Assembly: GCF_015624485.1 (NCBI RefSeq)
Contig: NZ_CP061378.1
Location: forward strand, 2,046,001 to 2,110,000
From: Bradyrhizobium genosp. L
Lineage (GTDB): Bacteria; Pseudomonadota; Alphaproteobacteria; Rhizobiales; Xanthobacteraceae
Direction of reading: 5' to 3'
Length of the DNA: 64,000 nucleotides
Shown here in pieces: positions 33,963 to 43,607 of the stretch (its first letter is position 1; the number at the start of each line of letters is the position of its first letter). The translations under genes were made by a program, and so were the position numbers. The notes under the pieces were generated by a model. The model had not been told where the DNA came from and ran no database searches. It was given only the letters and a program-made list of their open reading frames with translations.

Positions 33963-36311
33963 TTATTCTCCGGCTGCGTGACCGTAACGCGTGTAGTTCT
34001 CATTGCAGTAGTAGTCGCTGTGGTAGCTTTGGTACCGCTTCATCGCGTTCATGTCGGTCTTGTTCAGGATCGTGCCGAGCAGGGTCTCATGTACGTTCGG
34101 CGAATCCCGCAAAGCCTGCTGAATGACGCTGATATTCGTTCGGCCCCACTCAACGACGAGGACAAACGTGTCGACGAGTTGAGTTGTCGCTCGAGCATCG
34201 ATGATGGGGGCGAGCGGTGGAAGATCTACGATGACATAGTCGTAGGTGGCCCGGAGCTGATCGAATAGCGTCCTGGTCCGGTCCGCCATGAGAAGCTCGC
34301 TCGACTGGTGAATGGGGAGATTGCTGGCGGCCGGCAGGACAGCCATTTTCGTCTTTGGATCGATCCAGACCGCGTCTTCGAGCGTCTTCGATCCCGACAG
34401 GATATCGACGATGCCGAGACCTGCATTCGGGGTCAGGTTGGCCGACAAGGACGGGTTCCGCAGGTCGCAGTCGACGACAATGACGCGCTTGCCGCCGTAG
34501 GCGATTAGTTGAGCCAGGGAGGCCGCGATCGTGGATTTGCCTTCGTTCGGGAGCGCCGAGGTGATGCCGATGACCTTGTTGGAGGTCTTGGTGGGATTGT
34601 GGTCGATTGCAAGCCTTATCGCACGGATCGACTCTGCAAAACGTGACAAGGGTGCTGCGCTGGCGGCCCAGTAGATTCCGGAGTTTCTCGCGATCGTTCG
34701 CTGATCGAATAATGCCGTTGTTTTCACCGCGGTCTGACGGATCGCGGGAGCATTCCATTTCGGCGTCCGTAGCAGCGGGACCAGCGAAAGGCACGGCAAT
34801 TTCAGCGCCGCTTCGATCTGTGCCGTGGTGCGGAAGGCCCGGTCCATCAGGTCCCGGAATACCCCGAGAGCCGTCCCAAACGCGATCCCCCCGAACAATC
34901 CCATCGCCAGAATCAGCAGCGACTTGGGTTTGCTCTTGGAGTGCGGGGGTGAGGCCGGTGAGACAATTCGAGCTTCTGCGATCGGGAACGATTCCTGCTG
35001 AACCGATCCCATGTAGCGCTGCAGGAACACCTCATGGAGATTGCGGTACTCCTTGGCGTTGGTCTCCAGTTCCCTCATGGTGACCTCGGCGGAATTCGTC
35101 GAGCGCGACTGTGAGATGGCGGTAGCCAGCTGTTTCTCGATGGCTTCCTGACGCTGTTTGGCGACGCCCAATTCCGATCGGCTGGTTTCTGCGAGTCGAC
35201 GCGCTTCATCGAGGATCGAGGCTCGCAGCCCCTTCATCTTCGTGCGCAGCTCGATCACCGCCATATGGTCCTTGCCGAAACGTACCGACCAGTCGGCCTC
35301 GCGACGTGCATTCTCCAGATATTGGCTGCGAAGGCTGTTGATGATGGGATTGCTCAACGCGTCCGATCCCGTCGCATCGAGATTCCCGATCGCCATCGAA
35401 CTCGCGGAATTTTCATCGACAATCGACTGCAACTGCCTGTATCGCGCAAGAGTTTCGGCGGTCTGGGCTCGGGCTGCGACGAGGCGGCTGTTGATCTCGC
35501 TGACCTGCTGGTCGTCCATCAACTTGCCGCTGGCCGCGACGATATTGTTCTTGGATTTGTACTCGTCGACGGCGCGTTCGGCCGAAAGCGCCTGCTGGCC
35601 GAGTTCGTTGAGCCGTTCCCGCAGCCAGTTTGTCGCCACGCGATTTGCTTCGTATTTGGCGCCGATCTGATCGGCAATGTAGGCTTTGGCAACCGCGTTC
35701 GCGATTTCGGCCGCCTTTATCGGATTACTGGCATTGAAGCTGATCTCGATCATATTGCTGTAACCGAGGCGCGACGACGAAAGCCGTGCCAGGAAAGCGG
35801 TCACGGGTTCGTCGTTCTGATGATCCTTCGGCTCCGCCTCCTGGTCCGTCGGAGCTTCAGGGGCCGGCAGGCCAAGCCATGCGCGAATGGCGCGCAGTCG
35901 CGCACCGAGCCGCCGCTCCGGCGCCTTGAAGTCCGGATCGTCGGACAATTGAAGCTTGTCAATCACCGTCGTCGCGATGGCCTTGGATCGAAGCATCTGC
36001 ATCTGCGTTTCGATCTGTGAATTGTCGATCGGAATTTCCGCGAGCACGGATTGCTGCTGCAGGGCCTGGCTCTTCGGATTGCCGAACAGGACGGTGACCT
36101 GGCCCGTGTAGGTCGGGGGAGTGATCCGCAGGTAGGCCAGGCTGCCGGTCGTTGCGAGAACGGTCATCAGGAGGATGATCTTGTACCGCCGCTTCACAAA
36201 GCCGAATGCGGCTTCGATAATCTGGGCGATGCCCCCGTCGGCCGATCCCTGTAACCGCGCGCTATCGAGAAGTGCCCGAGTTCGATCATTCGGCAAATTG
36301 CTGTGCAGCAT
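33963..36311 (-). CDS. Polysaccharide co-polymerase with tyrosine-kinase domain (Wzc-like)
   Basis: A 782-residue Wzc/ExoP-type protein. The N-terminal Wzz domain is framed by membrane helices near residues 42 to 60 (YKIILLMTVLATTGSLAYL) and about 475 (SLLILAMGLFGGIAFGTALG), with long coiled coils between. The C-terminal BY-kinase domain has Walker A TSALPNEGKSTIAASLA near 590, Walker A' VIVVDCDLRNPS and Walker B VIVDLPP, and ends in a tyrosine cluster (YQSYHSDYYCNENYTRY) that is probably autophosphorylated. It controls chain length and export of the polysaccharide. No Wza-type partner is found in the window. Confidence 0.93.
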   Translation of the reverse strand: MLHSNLPNDRTRALLDSARLQGSADGGIAQIIEAAFGFVKRRYKIILLMTVLATTGSLAYLRITPPTYTGQVTVLFGNPKSQALQQQSVLAEIPIDNSQIETQMQMLRSKAIATTVIDKLQLSDDPDFKAPERRLGARLRAIRAWLGLPAPEAPTDQEAEPKDHQNDEPVTAFLARLSSSRLGYSNMIEISFNASNPIKAAEIANAVAKAYIADQIGAKYEANRVATNWLRERLNELGQQALSAERAVDEYKSKNNIVAASGKLMDDQQVSEINSRLVAARAQTAETLARYRQLQSIVDENSASSMAIGNLDATGSDALSNPIINSLRSQYLENARREADWSVRFGKDHMAVIELRTKMKGLRASILDEARRLAETSRSELGVAKQRQEAIEKQLATAISQSRSTNSAEVTMRELETNAKEYRNLHEVFLQRYMGSVQQESFPIAEARIVSPASPPHSKSKPKSLLILAMGLFGGIAFGTALGVFRDLMDRAFRTTAQIEAALKLPCLSLVPLLRTPKWNAPAIRQTAVKTTALFDQRTIARNSGIYWAASAAPLSRFAESIRAIRLAIDHNPTKTSNKVIGITSALPNEGKSTIAASLAQLIAYGGKRVIVVDCDLRNPSLSANLTPNAGLGIVDILSGSKTLEDAVWIDPKTKMAVLPAASNLPIHQSSELLMADRTRTLFDQLRATYDYVIVDLPPLAPIIDARATTQLVDTFVLVVEWGRTNISVIQQALRDSPNVHETLLGTILNKTDMNAMKRYQSYHSDYYCNENYTRYGHAAGE

Positions 36312-36360
36312 CAGATGTCCATCAATTGAGCAGAAAGCCAGCGGTCGGCTTCGACCGTGA

Positions 36361-36475
36361 AAAGGGTTAATTAATTATCCCGATTATTATGCACGGAATA
36401 AATCGATTGCGCAAATTAAATAGCTATGATTTAATTTTGAATAATCGGTATTTAAGTCGGATAATTGTTTCTGTC
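36361..36475. promoter_or_regulatory. AT-rich divergent promoter region, Wzc-like and rfb genes
   Basis: The stretch between the divergent Wzc-like gene and rfbCBDA has GGTTAATTAATTATCCC, AAATTAAATAGC and ATGATTTAATTTTGAA. It is one of the longest ATTTAA-rich islands and likely holds both promoters. Confidence 0.6.
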
Positions 36476-36572
36476 GAGCAGAGGCTCAGGATTTCTCGCA
36501 TTTGCAGGCGTTGCCGTTCCGGCATTCGCGCGAGGGCGCCAGGGCGAGCCGACCAAATTTACGAGGGCTGTA

Positions 36573-37133
36573 ATGGGAATCGACGTATGTTCGTTGGCTC
36601 TGTCGAGCGTGAAGTTGATCAACATTCCCCGATTTGGCGACGGCCGAGGGTATTTCTCCGAAACATTCAAGCGGTCCGAGTTCGCAGCGATGGGCATCGA
36701 CTGCGACTTCATCCAGGACAACCAGTCCAGTTCGACATCGGCCGGCACCGTCCGCGGCCTGCACTTCCAGCGTCCTCCATACGCCCAGGCCAAGCTGGTG
36801 CGCGTGCTTCGCGGGAGCATCCTGGACGTCGCCGTCGATCTCCGGTGGTCTTCGCCGAGCTTTGGACGGTCCGTCGCGGTGACGCTGACCGCCGACGGGG
36901 GTGAGCAGGCATTCATCCCAGCCGGCTTTGCGCATGGCTTCTGTACTCTCGAGCCCGATACCGTCGTGCTCTACAAGGTCGACCAGGTCTATTCGCCGAA
37001 GCACGAAGGCGGGATCAAATGGGACGATCCCAGTCTGCGGATCGAGTGGCCGAGCGTCGTGGACACGCCGGTCCTGTCGGAGAAGGATCAGCGCCTTCCA
37101 CGGCTTTCCGAAGTCGGCCAGATCTTCGAATAG
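36573..37133 (+). CDS. rfbC: dTDP-4-dehydrorhamnose 3,5-epimerase
   Basis: A 186-residue enzyme of normal length that epimerises dTDP-4-keto-6-deoxyglucose at C3 and C5, step three in dTDP-L-rhamnose synthesis. Markers are GDGRGYFSETFKRSEF, FIQDNQSSST, RGLHFQRPPYAQAKLVRVL with the catalytic His, and VLYKVDQVYSP with the catalytic Tyr. GAGGGCTG precedes the ATG at 36573; the frame extends upstream without a better start. It is the first gene of a four-gene operon. Confidence 0.95.
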   Translation: MGIDVCSLALSSVKLINIPRFGDGRGYFSETFKRSEFAAMGIDCDFIQDNQSSSTSAGTVRGLHFQRPPYAQAKLVRVLRGSILDVAVDLRWSSPSFGRSVAVTLTADGGEQAFIPAGFAHGFCTLEPDTVVLYKVDQVYSPKHEGGIKWDDPSLRIEWPSVVDTPVLSEKDQRLPRLSEVGQIFE

Positions 37134-37148
37134 TCGGGGCGATCAGTC

Positions 37149-38204
37149 ATGCGCGTATTGGTCACGGGTGGCGCCGGATTCATCGGCTCGGCGGTGTGTC
37201 GTCGCCTCGTCCTGAACGCCGGGGTGCCGGTCGTCAACATCGACAAGTTGACCTATGCGGCCAATCGGCGCGCATTGGAGCCTCTTGTCCATCATCCGGC
37301 CTATGCATTCGAGCAGGTCGATATCTGTGACCGGGCGGCGCTCGACGAGATCTATGCGAAATATCGGCCCGATGCGACCATTCACCTGGCAGCGGAGAGC
37401 CACGTCGATCGCTCGATTACCGGACCGGCGGACTTCATCAATACGAATATCGTCGGGACCTATAATCTGCTCGAGGCGACACGCAGCTATCTCGACGAAT
37501 TGTCGATCCAGCGACGCAGGGCATTCCGCTTCGTCCACGTTTCGACCGACGAAGTGTATGGCTCTCTCGGACCAACTGGTCTGTTCACCGAGCGGACGTC
37601 GTACGATCCGAGTTCACCGTATTCCGCCAGCAAGGCTGCGTCCGACCATTTGGCGCTGGCATGGCACACGACCTACGATTTGCCGGTCATCGTGTCGAAC
37701 TGCTCCAACAATTACGGTCCGTTCCAGTTTCCCGAGAAGCTCATTCCGTTGACGATCCTCAATGCGATCGATGGGCTGCCGATCTCGGTGTATGGCGACG
37801 GTTCCAACATCCGGGACTGGCTCCACGTCGATGACCACGCGGACGGGTTGATCAGCCTTCTCACCAAGGGAAGACCTGGAGAGAAGTACAATTTCGGCGG
37901 CAGTAGCGAGCGAAGCAACATCGAGGTCGTGTGTGCGATCTGCGACGTCGTCGACGAGATACTGCCGGGGCGCCGGAGCGGTTCACTGATCAAGTTTGTG
38001 AAGGACCGGCCGGGACATGATCTTCGCTATGCGATCGACGCGTCGAAGGCTCGGTTGGAATTGGGATGGGTGCCCCTAAGGAGCTTCGAGACCGGGATTG
38101 CCGACACCGTACGCTGGTATTTCCAAACGCGCGCCTGGTGGAGAGATACCAGAGAGAACGTTTATGACGGAGCTCGGCTCGGATTGCTTGAAACGCAGGC
38201 GTGA
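37149..38204 (+). CDS. rfbB: dTDP-glucose 4,6-dehydratase
   Basis: A 351-residue short-chain dehydrogenase/reductase enzyme for step two of dTDP-L-rhamnose synthesis. It has the NAD-binding [14 protein letters not shown] at the start, the catalytic [11 protein letters not shown], and [10 protein letters not shown] with the Tyr-Lys pair; [15 protein letters not shown] is the typical substrate segment. It lies 15 bases after rfbC. Confidence 0.96.
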   Translation: MRVLVTGGAGFIGSAVCRRLVLNAGVPVVNIDKLTYAANRRALEPLVHHPAYAFEQVDICDRAALDEIYAKYRPDATIHLAAESHVDRSITGPADFINTNIVGTYNLLEATRSYLDELSIQRRRAFRFVHVSTDEVYGSLGPTGLFTERTSYDPSSPYSASKAASDHLALAWHTTYDLPVIVSNCSNNYGPFQFPEKLIPLTILNAIDGLPISVYGDGSNIRDWLHVDDHADGLISLLTKGRPGEKYNFGGSSERSNIEVVCAICDVVDEILPGRRSGSLIKFVKDRPGHDLRYAIDASKARLELGWVPLRSFETGIADTVRWYFQTRAWWRDTRENVYDGARLGLLETQA

Positions 38205-38213
38205 GGTCAATCC

Positions 38214-39116
38214 ATGTCAAATTCAATCCTTGTCGCTGGTCGGAACGGCCAGTTGGCGCAATGCCTGCGGGATACCGCAACTGCCTGGACGGTGCCGTTG
38301 GTGACGGTGGGACGTCCCGAGCTCGACTTCGAATCCGCCGGGAGTGTCGAGCGCCTGGTTGATCGGCTGAAGCCATCGGCGATCATCAATGCCGCCGCTT
38401 ACACGGCCGTCGATCGTGCCGAGGCGGAGCAAGAGCGCGCTTTCAAGGTCAACAGCGACGGCGCAATGCGGCTTGCCGTCGCGGCTGCACGTCGCGGCAT
38501 ACCGTTCATCCACACGTCAACAGACTACGTCTTCGACGGCAGCAAGCCTCACGCCTATCTGGAAGATGACCTGCCGGCGCCGATCAACGTCTATGGCGCC
38601 TCGAAGCTGTCTTCCGAAATCGATGTGCTCAGAGCCTGTCCGTGGGCCGTGATTATCCGGACATCCTGGGTCTACAGTCCGTACGGCGCCAACTTCGTGC
38701 GCACGATGGTACGTCTCGCGCAGACCCAGCCGGTCGTCAACGTCGTCGACGATCAGCGCGGTAGACCGACATCGGCCGCGGATTTGTCCGAGGCGATGCT
38801 CGTGATCGCCATGCGGTCGATGTCGGAAAATGGTTTCGACAATGCTGGAATATACCACCTTGCAGGAGGGGGAGAGGCAACTTGGTACGAGTTCGCTTCC
38901 GCGATCTTTGCAAGCGTCGCCCGGACCGGACGGCGGGTCGCGAAACTCAACCCGACGACAACGGCGAACTACCCGACTCCAGCTCGTCGCCCGATGAATT
39001 CATGTCTGGATTCGTCGAAGGCGGAGCGCGTGTTTAATCTGAGGTTGCCACCATGGCGCCGGTCGCTTGAGGACTGCATGGCCCGGCTCGACGAAATGAA
39101 GGAAATGGTCGCATGA
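38214..39116 (+). CDS. rfbD: dTDP-4-dehydrorhamnose reductase
   Basis: A 300-residue enzyme that performs the last step of dTDP-L-rhamnose synthesis using NAD(P)H. Markers: [38 protein letters not shown], and YGASKLSSE with the Tyr-Lys pair; [17 protein letters not shown] follows. It starts nine bases after rfbB and overlaps rfbA by four bases. Confidence 0.96.
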   Translation: MSNSILVAGRNGQLAQCLRDTATAWTVPLVTVGRPELDFESAGSVERLVDRLKPSAIINAAAYTAVDRAEAEQERAFKVNSDGAMRLAVAAARRGIPFIHTSTDYVFDGSKPHAYLEDDLPAPINVYGASKLSSEIDVLRACPWAVIIRTSWVYSPYGANFVRTMVRLAQTQPVVNVVDDQRGRPTSAADLSEAMLVIAMRSMSENGFDNAGIYHLAGGGEATWYEFASAIFASVARTGRRVAKLNPTTTANYPTPARRPMNSCLDSSKAERVFNLRLPPWRRSLEDCMARLDEMKEMVA

Positions 39117-39982
39117 AGGGGATTGTGCTCGCCGGCGGAAGCGGAACGCGGCTCCATCCGATCACGCGGGGCGTCAGCAAGCAGCTGCTGCCCATCTACG
39201 ACAAGCCAATGATCTATTACCCGCTCTCGACGCTGATGCTCGCCGGGATCCGCGATATCCTGATCATCACCACGCCCGAGGACCAACGCGCGTTCGAGCG
39301 CCTGCTGGGGAATGGTGCGCAATGGGGCATCCGGCTCAGCTACGCGGTGCAGCCCAAGCCGGCCGGCCTGGCCGAGGCGTTCATCATCGGCGCTGATTTC
39401 ATCGGCCCCGATCGCGTGGCCCTGGTGCTCGGCGATAATATTTTCTTCGGCCATGGATTGTCGGAGCTGCTCTCAAGAGCGGTCGAGCGCCCGAATGGCG
39501 CGACCGTTTTTGCGTATCATGTGCGGGACCCGGAGCGCTATGGAGTGGTGTCGTTCGACGAGCACGATCGCCCCGTCAGCATCGAAGAGAAGCCCGCACG
39601 CCCTGCGTCGAACTGGGCCGTTACAGGCCTGTACTTCTTCGACAATGAAGTCGTACGCCTTGCCTCTCAGGTCAAGCCGTCGGCTCGGGGCGAGCTCGAA
39701 ATAACCGATCTGCAGCTGGCCTACCTCATGGCCGGCACCTTGCATGTCGAAAAGATGGGCCGCGGCTTCGCCTGGCTCGACACCGGAACGTTTGAGTCGC
39801 TGATCAGCGCGGCGAATTTCGTTCAGACCGTCGAAATGCGCCAGGGCATGAAGATCGCCTGTCTGGAAGAAATCGCCTTCCGGCAGGGATTCATCAATCG
39901 CGAATGCGCCGCTCTGCTTGCCAAGTCGATGGAGAAGAGCGGATACGGCAATTACGTGGGCAACGCGATCCGCTCGCTATAG
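39113..39982 (+). CDS. rfbA: Glucose-1-phosphate thymidylyltransferase
   Basis: A 289-residue enzyme that makes dTDP-glucose from dTTP and glucose-1-phosphate, the first step to dTDP-L-rhamnose. The nucleotide-binding motif is [20 protein letters not shown] at the start, followed by [30 protein letters not shown] and [19 protein letters not shown]. The ATG overlaps the rfbD stop (ATGA). It ends the operon; a direct repeat and hairpin follow. Confidence 0.97.
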   Translation: MKGIVLAGGSGTRLHPITRGVSKQLLPIYDKPMIYYPLSTLMLAGIRDILIITTPEDQRAFERLLGNGAQWGIRLSYAVQPKPAGLAEAFIIGADFIGPDRVALVLGDNIFFGHGLSELLSRAVERPNGATVFAYHVRDPERYGVVSFDEHDRPVSIEEKPARPASNWAVTGLYFFDNEVVRLASQVKPSARGELEITDLQLAYLMAGTLHVEKMGRGFAWLDTGTFESLISAANFVQTVEMRQGMKIACLEEIAFRQGFINRECAALLAKSMEKSGYGNYVGNAIRSL

Positions 39983-40038
39983 GTGCTGAGGCAGCCGGAA
40001 GCTGCCTCGCGAGCGGATCACCGATTAGGGTGCAGGAA

Positions 40039-40106
40039 ACGTCAAGACCGTCCGTTCCGAGTTTAACGTCAAGACCGTCCGTTCCGAGTTTACCGGAACG
40101 GAGACG
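40039..40106. terminator. Tandem 27-base direct repeat ending in a hairpin, after rfbA
   Basis: Two adjacent exact 27-base copies (40039 to 40065 and 40066 to 40092) beginning ACGTCAAGACC. The second copy's CCGTTCCG pairs with CGGAACGG just after it, giving an 8-base stem with a loop AGTTTAC. The place, between convergent rfbA and an aminotransferase gene, suits a bidirectional terminator. There is no poly-T run, so it is not a classical one. Confidence 0.55.
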
Positions 40107-40130
40107 CTTAAGACCAAAAGTCGTCAATCC

Positions 40131-41321
40131 TCATCGTACGCTCGAAAGCTCGACGTCGCTCATGGCCGCCATGTCCAGCCGTCGCGGCGGGCGGGTGAGC
40201 TGTTTCAAGGCTGTCACAACCGTGTTTTGGTCGGCTTCGGTCATTTGCGCATAGATGGGCAACAGAATGCAGTGATCCTGCGCGTGCTCCGATTGCGGCA
40301 GTGACCGGACGTGCGCCTCGAGATAGGGAGCCTCGCGATGCGCGCACATGATACCGCGCCTGGTCGAGATGCCGAGGTCGAGCAGGGCCTGCATCAGCGA
40401 GGCCTGGTCGACATGCCCAGGCAGCCTGACGCAGTAGCTCTGCCAATTGGATCTTGCCCAGTCGGGCTCGACCGGTAGCTCCAGGCCCGCGACGTCGGCC
40501 AGCATCGCATGATAGCGGGCGGCAATCGCGCGACGTCGGGCGACCAACGCCGGAAGCTTCTCCAATTGCTTGCGGCCGATCGCGGCCTGGATATCGGTCA
40601 TCCGATAATTGAAGCCAACAGTGACGTATTCCTCGAACAGAACCTTCGACGAGCCATGCCGCACGGTATCGGGAATACTCATGCCATGTTGCCGAAGCAG
40701 GCGAAACTTCCGATCGAGCTCCGGATCGTTCGTCGTCAGCATGCCGCCTTCGCCGGTCGTGATGACTTTGCGGGGATGAAAGGAGAAGCAGCTCACGTGT
40801 CCGCGCGGCCGTCCGATCGGTTCCCAGCCGCCGTCGATCGAGATGGTGCTGCCTGCCGCGCAGGCGGCATCTTCGATCAGGATCAGATCGTGCCGGCGTG
40901 CCAGTTCGCAGAGACGCGAAAGATCGCAGGGCATTCCCATCTGATGGACAACGATAATTGCGCGGGTACGCGGCGTGATGGCGGCCGCCACGCTCTCGGG
41001 ATCGAGGTTGTAGGTCGCCAGATCGATATCCGCGAACACGGGCGTGGCGCCGCAATAGCGGATGCAATTCGCCGTGGCGATGAAGGAATGGCTGGCCGTG
41101 ATGACCTCATCGCCGGCGCCGATGCCGGTGCCCACCAGCGCGAGGTGAAGGGCCGTCGTGCAATTCGAAACGGCGCACCCATGCGCCGCTCCGACGAACG
41201 ACGCGAACTCGCGCTCGAAGGCGGCGACTTGCGGACCTTGCGAGACCCATCCGGAGAGCACCGCCTCACGCGCGGCATCCGCGTCGGCCGCCTCGAGCAC
41301 CGGCAGGGCGATCGGGATCAT
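40131..41321 (-). CDS. DegT/DnrJ/EryC1 aminotransferase (sugar transaminase)
   Basis: A 396-residue PLP-dependent sugar aminotransferase. It shows VLSGWVSQGPQVAAFEREFA, SNCTTALHLALVGTGIGAGD, LILIEDAACAAGS and the PLP lysine in SFHPRKVITTGEGGML. It adds an amino group to a keto-nucleotide sugar, probably with glutamate. ATG at 41321 overlaps the stop of the upstream epimerase gene (ATGA), so the two work together. The sugar is not known; a 4-keto sugar is likely for this subgroup. Confidence 0.88.
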   Translation of the reverse strand: MIPIALPVLEAADADAAREAVLSGWVSQGPQVAAFEREFASFVGAAHGCAVSNCTTALHLALVGTGIGAGDEVITASHSFIATANCIRYCGATPVFADIDLATYNLDPESVAAAITPRTRAIIVVHQMGMPCDLSRLCELARRHDLILIEDAACAAGSTISIDGGWEPIGRPRGHVSCFSFHPRKVITTGEGGMLTTNDPELDRKFRLLRQHGMSIPDTVRHGSSKVLFEEYVTVGFNYRMTDIQAAIGRKQLEKLPALVARRRAIAARYHAMLADVAGLELPVEPDWARSNWQSYCVRLPGHVDQASLMQALLDLGISTRRGIMCAHREAPYLEAHVRSLPQSEHAQDHCILLPIYAQMTEADQNTVVTALKQLTRPPRRLDMAAMSDVELSSVR

Positions 41322-42319
41322 GACGCCACCGATGCGGCTGATGGCTGCGAGAGGACGCGCAATTCCCGGCGCCACCATTCAACCAGATCGCGCAGGCCGT
41401 CCTGCAGGGAGATGGTCGTCTGGAATGCCAGCAGACGCTCGGCCTTCTCCGTCGAAGCCAATCGACGCGGAACCGGATTGACGGCTCGTTCGGGAGCGAA
41501 TTCCGGCGTCAGCTGTTCATGTCCCATCGCATCGGCAGTCAGGGCGGCGAGTTCGGCCAGGCTCGTCTCGATGCCGCTTGCGACGTTGAAGACCTCGTCA
41601 GTGACGTCGGCCTTGGCGCCGAGAATGTTGGCCCTCGCGACGTCCCGCACATGGACGAAGTCCATCGTCTGCTTTCCATCGCCGAAAATGATCGGCGGCT
41701 GGCCGGCTTCGAGGCGCTCCATCCACCGGATCAGGACTTCGGTATACTTTCCGTGGAGGTCCATGCGGTCGCCATAGACGTTGAAATATCTGAACGCGAC
41801 ATAGTCGAGACCGTGCATGTCATTGAACGTGCGGAACAGGCCCTCGTTGAAAGCCTTGGCTGCGCCGTAGAGCGTGCGGTTATCATAGGGATTCTGATGT
41901 TCCGTCGTCGGGAACGTATCGGCCATCCCGTACACCGATGCGGACGAGGCCGCGATGACCTTTTCGACGTCGTATTTGACACAGGCCTCGAGGAGGTCGA
42001 AGGTCGATTGCACCATGACCTCCATGGCTAGTCGCGGTTCGGCGGCGCAGTGCGTGATCCGCAGCGCCGCCTGATGAAACACGATGTCCGCTTCACGCAC
42101 GAGCGACGTAACGAGCTTCTGGTCGCGAATGTCGCCGGTGACCAGGCGAACGGGATGGGACGACAGTGCGTGGCGCAGGTTTTCGGGCCTGCCACGCACC
42201 AGATTGTCCAACGCAACGATCTCTGCGCAATCCTCCTGGCATAGCAGGTCGATGATGTGAGAGCCGATAAAGCCGGCACCGCCGGTTACAAGAATTCGCT
42301 TTCCCTTCAACTCGGTCAC
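41318..42319 (-). CDS. NAD-dependent nucleotide-sugar epimerase/dehydratase
   Basis: A 333-residue extended short-chain dehydrogenase. NAD-binding motif [27 protein letters not shown], and the catalytic pair in LYGAAKAFNEG are all present; FRYFNVYGDRMD and DGKQTMDFVHVRDVARANIL fit UDP-sugar 4-epimerases of the GalE/WbpP group. It could epimerise a UDP-sugar or form a keto sugar for the aminotransferase it overlaps. The exact substrate cannot be told. Confidence 0.87.
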   Translation of the reverse strand: MTELKGKRILVTGGAGFIGSHIIDLLCQEDCAEIVALDNLVRGRPENLRHALSSHPVRLVTGDIRDQKLVTSLVREADIVFHQAALRITHCAAEPRLAMEVMVQSTFDLLEACVKYDVEKVIAASSASVYGMADTFPTTEHQNPYDNRTLYGAAKAFNEGLFRTFNDMHGLDYVAFRYFNVYGDRMDLHGKYTEVLIRWMERLEAGQPPIIFGDGKQTMDFVHVRDVARANILGAKADVTDEVFNVASGIETSLAELAALTADAMGHEQLTPEFAPERAVNPVPRRLASTEKAERLLAFQTTISLQDGLRDLVEWWRRELRVLSQPSAASVAS

Positions 42320-42369
42320 TGCGACCTCCGGGCTTTGGGTTGAAAACTGTCAAATGAGTTGGACGACGA

Positions 42370-43479
42370 TCAGGCCGTCTCGAGCGCGTTCGCCATCTCC
42401 AGGGCGTCGACGACTTCCTTCACCTGCGCCGGCTGCAACTCGGCGTACATCGGAAGAGAGAGCAGGCGCTTCGCCAGCAGCTCCGTTACCGGGAGGGGCG
42501 CGGGCCGATCGCCAAGTCCGGCATAGGCCTTCTGGAGATGGACCGGGATGGGGTAGTGGATTCCGGTGCCAATTCCGGCCGCCGTCAGGGTCTTCTGGAC
42601 CTCCTCGCGGCGCTCCAGTGCGACCGCGTAGACGTGGAAGACGTGCCGGCCGTCCGGGGACGGGGCGGGGCGCTGATAGCCGGCGTTCGACAGGAGTTCA
42701 TCGTAGAGCACGGCATTGGCTCGGCGTGCCTCGGTCCAGTCCTCGATGTACTTCATCTTGACGTTCAGCACGGCCGCCTGGATTCCGTCCATGCGATAAT
42801 TGTAGCCGGGAAGCACGTGATTGTACTTCGATTGCTGTCCCCAATCCCGCAGCATGGCGATGCGTTCGGCAAGGTGATCGTTGCTGCAAACGACGGCACC
42901 GCCTTCGCCGTAGGCGCCGAGATTCTTGCCGGGGTAGAAGCTGAAGCACCCGAGATCTCCGATCGACCCTGCGCGGCGCCCCTTATACTCGGCCCCGTGC
43001 GCCTGTGCGGCATCCTCGATCACCACTAGGCCGTGCCGGCGGGCGATCTCCATGATCGGATCCATGTCGGCCATGCGCCCATGCAGGTGTACCGGCACGA
43101 TAGCTTTCGTGCGCGGCGTGATCGCTGCCTCGATGAGGCCGGGATCCATTGTCCAGCGCTTGGCGTCGACGTCGACGAATACCGGCCTGGCGCCTGAGTA
43201 GAGGATGGCGGCCGTCGTTGCGACGAACGTCATCGATACGGTGATGACCTCGTCGCCCGCGCCGATGCCCGCCGCCAGCAGCGCCAAATGCAGCGCGGAC
43301 GTCCCGCTGTTGACGGCAAGACAGTGTTTGGACTGGGCATACGCGGCGAACCGCGTTTCGAAAGCCGAAACTTCCGGCCCGAGAACGAATTGTGTGCTCT
43401 CGATGACCCGGGCCACCGCAGCACCAACCTCGGACTTGATCTGCGCGTGCTGGGCCTTCAAATCGATAAAGGGGATCAA
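42370..43479 (-). CDS. DegT-family UDP-sugar 3-aminotransferase (WlbC/WbpE-like)
   Basis: A 369-residue PLP enzyme starting MIPFIDLKAQHAQIKSEV, which is the usual start for WlbC/WbpE relatives; the TTG at 43479 has AAAGGA upstream. PLP contacts: SGTSALHLALLAAGIGAGDE, VVIEDAAQAHGAEYKG and lysine in SFYPGKNLGAYGEGGA. WbpE-type enzymes aminate C3 of a UDP-2-acetamido-3-keto-glucuronate. The next genes include an acetyltransferase and an oxidoreductase of the same pathway type, which supports this. The longer TTG start at 43512 is less likely. Confidence 0.85.
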   Translation of the reverse strand: MIPFIDLKAQHAQIKSEVGAAVARVIESTQFVLGPEVSAFETRFAAYAQSKHCLAVNSGTSALHLALLAAGIGAGDEVITVSMTFVATTAAILYSGARPVFVDVDAKRWTMDPGLIEAAITPRTKAIVPVHLHGRMADMDPIMEIARRHGLVVIEDAAQAHGAEYKGRRAGSIGDLGCFSFYPGKNLGAYGEGGAVVCSNDHLAERIAMLRDWGQQSKYNHVLPGYNYRMDGIQAAVLNVKMKYIEDWTEARRANAVLYDELLSNAGYQRPAPSPDGRHVFHVYAVALERREEVQKTLTAAGIGTGIHYPIPVHLQKAYAGLGDRPAPLPVTELLAKRLLSLPMYAELQPAQVKEVVDALEMANALETA

Positions 43480-43539
43480 ATCAGTTCCTTTCAAATTATC
43501 CGGCCGCAGCAATGGTGTCCGGCGGCTGCATAAGTTATT

Positions 43540-43600
43540 TAATTCTAGCGACGCAATATTTAAATCGCAATGGATTTAAATTATTAATATTGAGCGGCCT
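43540..43600. promoter_or_regulatory. AT-rich island upstream of the aminotransferase
   Basis: The stretch has TTATTTAATTC, GCAATATTTAAATCG and GGATTTAAATTATTAATATT. It lies between two minus-strand genes and probably holds the promoter of the WlbC-like gene and its followers. Confidence 0.55.
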
Positions 43601-43607
43601 CCGGGTG

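Noticed and set aside
39996..40106. CRISPR-like array
   Set aside because: Only two directly adjacent copies without spacers are present and no cas genes are near.
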